NCBI GenBank assembly: GCA_028821635.1
Contig: JAPPDO010000115.1
Coordinates: 1-18,129, forward strand
Direction of reading: 5' to 3'
Length of the DNA stretch: 18,129 nucleotides
DNA from: Ekhidna sp.
GTDB taxonomy: Bacteria; Bacteroidota; Bacteroidia; Cytophagales; Cyclobacteriaceae
In this document: positions 15,426-18,129 of the stretch, one piece after another
Layout: every line of letters starts with the position of its first letter
Numbering within the stretch: position 1 is the stretch's first letter
Made by a program: the position numbers and the translations under genes
The notes under the pieces: generated by a model
What the model saw: only the letters and a program-made list of their open reading frames with translations
Databases searched by the model: none
Told to the model about the DNA's origin: nothing

Positions 15426-15970
15426 AACCTGATGAATACGGAGTGAGACCTTTGAATATAAAGTTAGACAAAAGGCTCAAATGTTGTAACCTAGAGCCAT
15501 AAGCTACAAATCAAGTTTTCCCTACGCCAGCTTTAGTGATGCGGCCGTCAGCCGTCGTACAAGCAAAAGCACCTTTCTCAAAACAATCAATATCCTACAT
15601 AGACTGGAATTCTCTACCGAATGAGATAGATATATTCTACCGTCAAGGCAAGTCCAAAAAAGGGCAGTCAGCCTATCCAAGGCTTCTGTTATTTAAGATG
15701 CTTTTGATGGGTATATGGTACGATTTAATCGGTATAGATGTAGATGACATGGTGAACGAAAGTCTCTCAGCCATATTTTTTGTCATTTAAAATTAGAAGA
15801 TGAGGTGCTCGATTATAGTGCATTAAGCCGCTTTAGGAGTGAACTTGATGATGGGAGCGGGCATTTTACATATTGGATATGTCAATATCGTATTCCATTC
15901 TTTTGGCCGTCTCAATGGCTGTTTGTTCATAGCTGCTATTTTCAGTTTTTGTTTGGTGCTAAAATAATTT
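15426..15970 (+). mobile_element. Decayed IS5-family insertion sequence
   Basis: The left part (15426-15545) is an untranslated lead-in that also occurs, inverted, at 3684-3802. An IS5-type transposase frame follows at 15539 but is broken after about 100 codons. The region from 15847 to about 15970 shows no recognisable transposase and probably contains the far end after an internal deletion. Terminal inverted repeats and a target duplication could not be defined. The right limit is uncertain because the gene on the other strand ends at 15973. The element cannot be autonomous. Confidence 0.65.
15539..15846 (+). pseudogene. IS5-family transposase, N-terminal fragment with frameshift
   Basis: From ATG at 15539 the frame reads IDWNSLPNEIDIFYRQGKSK, then AYPRLLLFKMLLMGIWYDL and VDDMVNESLSA. 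This is the N-terminal DUF772-type domain of IS5-group transposases. The frame stops at 15788-15790. The next frame continues the family pattern without a gap (FCHLKLEDEVLDYSALSRFRSEL, ending about 15846). A one-base slip in the run of six T at 15776-15781 therefore explains the break. Beyond 15846 the conserved DDE catalytic domain is missing from all frames. It is a relic, not a gene expressed by frameshifting. Confidence 0.85.
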
Positions 15971-15972
15971 CA

Positions 15973-17154
15973 TTAACACCTCCTTGCCAACCTCCTAAAA
16001 TAATAGCTGAGGTAGAATGATCTGAGAACCATCGCAAGAACCAACGGCACAAGTGCCTGATGAAGTGGCTGAGGGAGGATGGCCCATATTATCAAAAGCA
16101 CTGAATACCACACGCCGGCGACGAGGAAATATTTTTGAAAAATCAGAAGCCATCCCCTCTTCCAAAGCATGAAGAGAATTGGCAAATGAAGAGGGACAGC
16201 CCAGAAAATGTTTAGGTTGTTTTTTGACATGTGCTCGGTGCCAAACCATAAGTAAACGACCCACAAACCTACAAATCCCGCAAACCCAAAAAAGAAAGTA
16301 TCTATCCATTTGGTTCTTTTTTCAAATTTTAAGTTCCTGTGGGTTATTAATCCAACTGCAAAAAATAAAATCAAAAAAAGATTGAATGGAGTGATCAATA
16401 CACTTAGGGAGCTTTCCTCCTCCGGTATAAAGACATCTACTGATGACTTCACCAATGGATATTTCTGATCCCCTCTTTTAATTACAGCACCGGCAAAGGC
16501 TTTATGGACGTAAAAAGGCAAAAACATATACTCTTCAGGTTTGGCAGCCCGATCAATCTCCAACCCAAGACCGATGTCTATCCCAAAATCACCCCACGCC
16601 TGCTGACTCAAAAATTCGTCCATTAATTGACGGATTGTCCGGTTTTCTCTCGCATAGCTTAGGTCAAACTCAATGCTGCTGGGAAACTGATGCTCCACCA
16701 CATCACGAATCTTCGTGGCGCAGTTATCATAAACATAGTGATAGAGATATTCTGCATTCTCGGGGCGTACATTGTGTTGAAGAAAATCAAAAAGCTGCTG
16801 CTTCTCTGCTGCGGTAAGGTTTAGATACTGTAACTTGATATAGCGATCCAAACGCTTTTGAGAAGCCAGCGTCCGCTCCCATTTTCTTACACCCACTTGA
16901 TACTTCAGAAGCCCTCGGGCAAAATTCAAAAAGAAGTTTTCCTGATTAAAATCATACAAGCCGTAATCATAAAACCAATCAACGCCGTTGCCAGGGTCTT
17001 CCACCCGAAACCCATTGTGCCCAAAAGCAGACCACGGCTCGCCCTGATAAGGCCCCAATGTGACGACTGAAATCTCAGCCTCTTCTGAAAGTAAAATTTG
17101 CCCCTGAGCACCAAGCGCAATGAAAATGGATAATAAGAGACCTAATAATCTCAT
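15973..17154 (-). CDS. Lnb-like (DUF4105) protein, candidate lipoprotein N-acyltransferase
   Basis: This protein has 393 residues and a signal peptide (MRLLGLLLSIFIALGAQGQ). The periplasmic N-terminal domain matches the DUF4105/Lnb type. Conserved features are the start ISVVTLGPYQGEPWSAFGHN with His at about 46, FYDYGLYDF, FARGLLKYQV and YHYVYDNCATKIRD with Cys at about 145. His and Cys are the residues expected for the thiol-based acyl transfer of Lnb enzymes, which move an acyl chain within diacyl lipoproteins. The C-terminal third has about five membrane helices (from LLITPFNLFLILFF to LVLAMVLRSFYLSYYF), which would keep the enzyme at the inner membrane. The final residues (RRLARRC) lie close to or inside the IS relic, so the natural C-terminus may have been altered. 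The function comes from family resemblance. Confidence 0.75.
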   Translation of the reverse strand: MRLLGLLLSIFIALGAQGQILLSEEAEISVVTLGPYQGEPWSAFGHNGFRVEDPGNGVDWFYDYGLYDFNQENFFLNFARGLLKYQVGVRKWERTLASQKRLDRYIKLQYLNLTAAEKQQLFDFLQHNVRPENAEYLYHYVYDNCATKIRDVVEHQFPSSIEFDLSYARENRTIRQLMDEFLSQQAWGDFGIDIGLGLEIDRAAKPEEYMFLPFYVHKAFAGAVIKRGDQKYPLVKSSVDVFIPEEESSLSVLITPFNLFLILFFAVGLITHRNLKFEKRTKWIDTFFFGFAGFVGLWVVYLWFGTEHMSKNNLNIFWAVPLHLPILFMLWKRGWLLIFQKYFLVAGVWYSVLLIIWAILPQPLHQALVPLVLAMVLRSFYLSYYFRRLARRC

Positions 17155-17424
17155 GTCTGATACTTGCTTTATTCAAAATGGTGACCCATCTGCACCGTGC
17201 CATCGCTTCAAAGCTAACGCCAAAAAGAGCAGCAAACACAGGAAGTATCTGAACAAGCAGTCAAATGTTTTAGCTTCTCTCAAAAAGGAGGGCAGCTTTG
17301 GCAGACTCATGACTATTCAAAAAAAGCCTGTAGTATGGAATGAAATTTCTTTTTTTGAACAAATGGCAGTCAGTTGCTACAAAAAAGATATTTAGGGCAA
17401 TAAAAAAGCGGCTTTAAACTACAC
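17155..17424. other. Intergenic stretch with two opposing small reading frames, status unclear
   Basis: On the minus strand a 45-codon frame (ATG 17310, TGA 17173) begins MSLPKLPSFLREAKTFDC, then has one hydrophobic segment (LFRYFLCLLLFLALAL) and ends KRWHGADGSPF. It stops 18 bases before the Lnb-like gene in the same direction. On the plus strand a frame with ATG at 17153 (ending 17395) gives a basic, Lys-rich protein of about 80 residues, starting MSDTCFIQNGDPSAPCHRF. Its ATG overlaps the Lnb start codon head-to-head, which leaves no promoter room. I recognise neither. At most one is real. The stretch should also hold the promoter of the Lnb-like gene, but no clear TAnnTTTG box was found. 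Confidence 0.3.
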
Positions 17425-18129
17425 CTAGAGAGGTGCCAAATCTATTCTAAAAGCTGGGATATTACCATAAGGCTCATCGTTGTCCTGATTTTTACGTTGA
17501 GTCCATTTTTGGGCTACCGGATTAAATCCCCAGCTAGAGTAAAATGCTAAATCTTCCTTTTTCAATTTGTGTCCGTCTATGAATAATCCATAAGAATAGA
17601 CACTTCTTTTCCCCTTTCCCCATTTCTGAACTTCCTGATTTTTAAGCCATTCTACGGCTATTACAAACCCATATTCCGGAATCTTGATTTTATTCTTAAA
17701 ATCAATAGCATACCATCCTGCCTTTGATGGGGATAAAAAAATATTTTGGTGAAGAATGTCATCCCCCACTCTTCCAACATCTGAAATAGTGTAAATCCTC
17801 AACCTAAGTTGTTTTTCATTCGGTTTAAGTACTCCTAACGTTGGAAGGTTAATCTTTACAGACACCTTCTCTAAATAAGCATTTTTGTACAACGCATTGT
17901 TTTTGTTTCTCACCATCAATGCAAGCTGCTGGTAGGGATCATCTGCTATGTACCCGGAATTCCTCTTGGCCTTTTCGGACTGCCAATGACATAGGTTTTT
18001 TCATTATCTCCTCTGACTACGACCTCATCCAGCAGCATGACTCTCTCCTCTAACTGAATAGTTAAATTGTCTGATGCGTGCACTTGCAGCACTTTTTCTT
18101 TGTAGCCAACATTGCGAAACTCAAGACGA
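17425..18129 (-). pseudogene. Carboxypeptidase-regulatory-like domain protein, frameshifted and cut by the window edge
   Basis: Two adjoining minus-strand frames together make one protein. The upstream piece (18128 down to TAG at 17946) reads LEFRNVGYKEKVLQV, LTIQLEERV and MLLDEVVVRG. That is the end of a carboxypeptidase-D-regulatory-like (transthyretin-like) domain with its usual 'L.EVVV' finish. The downstream piece, open from before 17919 to 17425, begins YIADDPYQQLALMVRNKNN and continues with a beta-rich region (RLRIYTI, GWYAIDF, GFVIAVEWL) that ends PAFRIDLAPL. The frames meet near 17946-17965 and differ by one base, so a single indel would restore one gene. The resulting layout resembles Bacteroidota cell-envelope proteins of this type, whose function is unknown. 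A sequencing error is possible. The N-terminus lies outside the window. Confidence 0.7.

Noticed and set aside
15776..15790. Programmed frameshifting at the T6 run of the transposase
   Set aside because: IS elements do use slippery runs, but the catalytic domain is missing downstream in every frame, so there is nothing functional to express.
3684..15970. A composite transposon carrying the SusCD locus and mutL between inverted IS ends
   Set aside because: Both IS copies are decayed and incomplete, no target duplication is visible, and mutL with its operon looks like core chromosome. The inverted pair is reported only as a repeat.
15995..16309. A 104-codon minus-strand frame inside the Lnb-like gene
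   Set aside because: It overlaps the membrane-helix coding part of the Lnb-like gene in another frame; the Lnb-like frame has far better support.
17398..17424. Short AAAGC/GCTTT palindrome followed by T's after the frameshifted gene, as a terminator
   Set aside because: The inverted arms nearly touch, leaving no loop; it is too weak to call.

Overview
The window looks like chromosomal DNA of a Bacteroidota bacterium, most likely of the Cytophagales type. The signs are a type IX secretion C-terminal sorting domain, a SusC/SusD pair with DUF4302 and HExxH lipoproteins, a fused DAHP synthase/chorismate mutase, A/T-rich starts mostly without Shine-Dalgarno sites, and a TAnnTTTG-type promoter box. 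I place it no more finely than that. I saw no rRNA, tRNA or CRISPR array.

Layout. (1) 1-197, + strand: the last 64 codons of a T9SS-secreted protein, meeting a convergent operon at a hairpin (214-248). (2) 389-3633, - strand: an aromatic amino acid operon, pheA - aromatic aminotransferase - DAHP synthase/chorismate mutase. It is headed by a complete-looking transcription attenuator: a 22-residue leader peptide with the core YYSFYFFY, an antiterminator and a terminator. (3) 3684-3802: a solo relic end of an IS5-like element. (4) 3804-11216, - strand: a four-gene nutrient-uptake locus, SusC - SusD - zinc metallohydrolase lipoprotein - DUF4302 lipoprotein. (5) 11490-15354, + strand: a tight operon of a small membrane protein, mutL and two rhomboid proteases. 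(6) 15426-about 15970: a decayed IS5-family element whose 5' end matches the relic in (3) in inverted orientation. (7) 15973-17154, - strand: an Lnb-like (DUF4105) lipoprotein N-acyltransferase candidate. (8) 17425-18129, - strand: a frameshifted carboxypeptidase-regulatory-like gene running off the right edge.

How the parts work together. The aromatic operon carries chorismate-pathway entry (DAHP synthase), the branch to prephenate (chorismate mutase), the dehydratase to phenylpyruvate and a transaminase. It appears to be controlled at two levels: attenuation sensing charged Tyr/Phe tRNA, and allostery through the ACT domain and the mutase fusion. The SusCD locus should bind, process and import a substrate across the outer membrane. 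Because its third gene is a zinc metallohydrolase, a peptide or protein substrate is plausible but not shown.

The most notable observations are the attenuator with its three competing RNA pairings, the MutL that lacks every recognisable endonuclease motif, and the inverted pair of IS5-like relic ends 11.8 kb apart.
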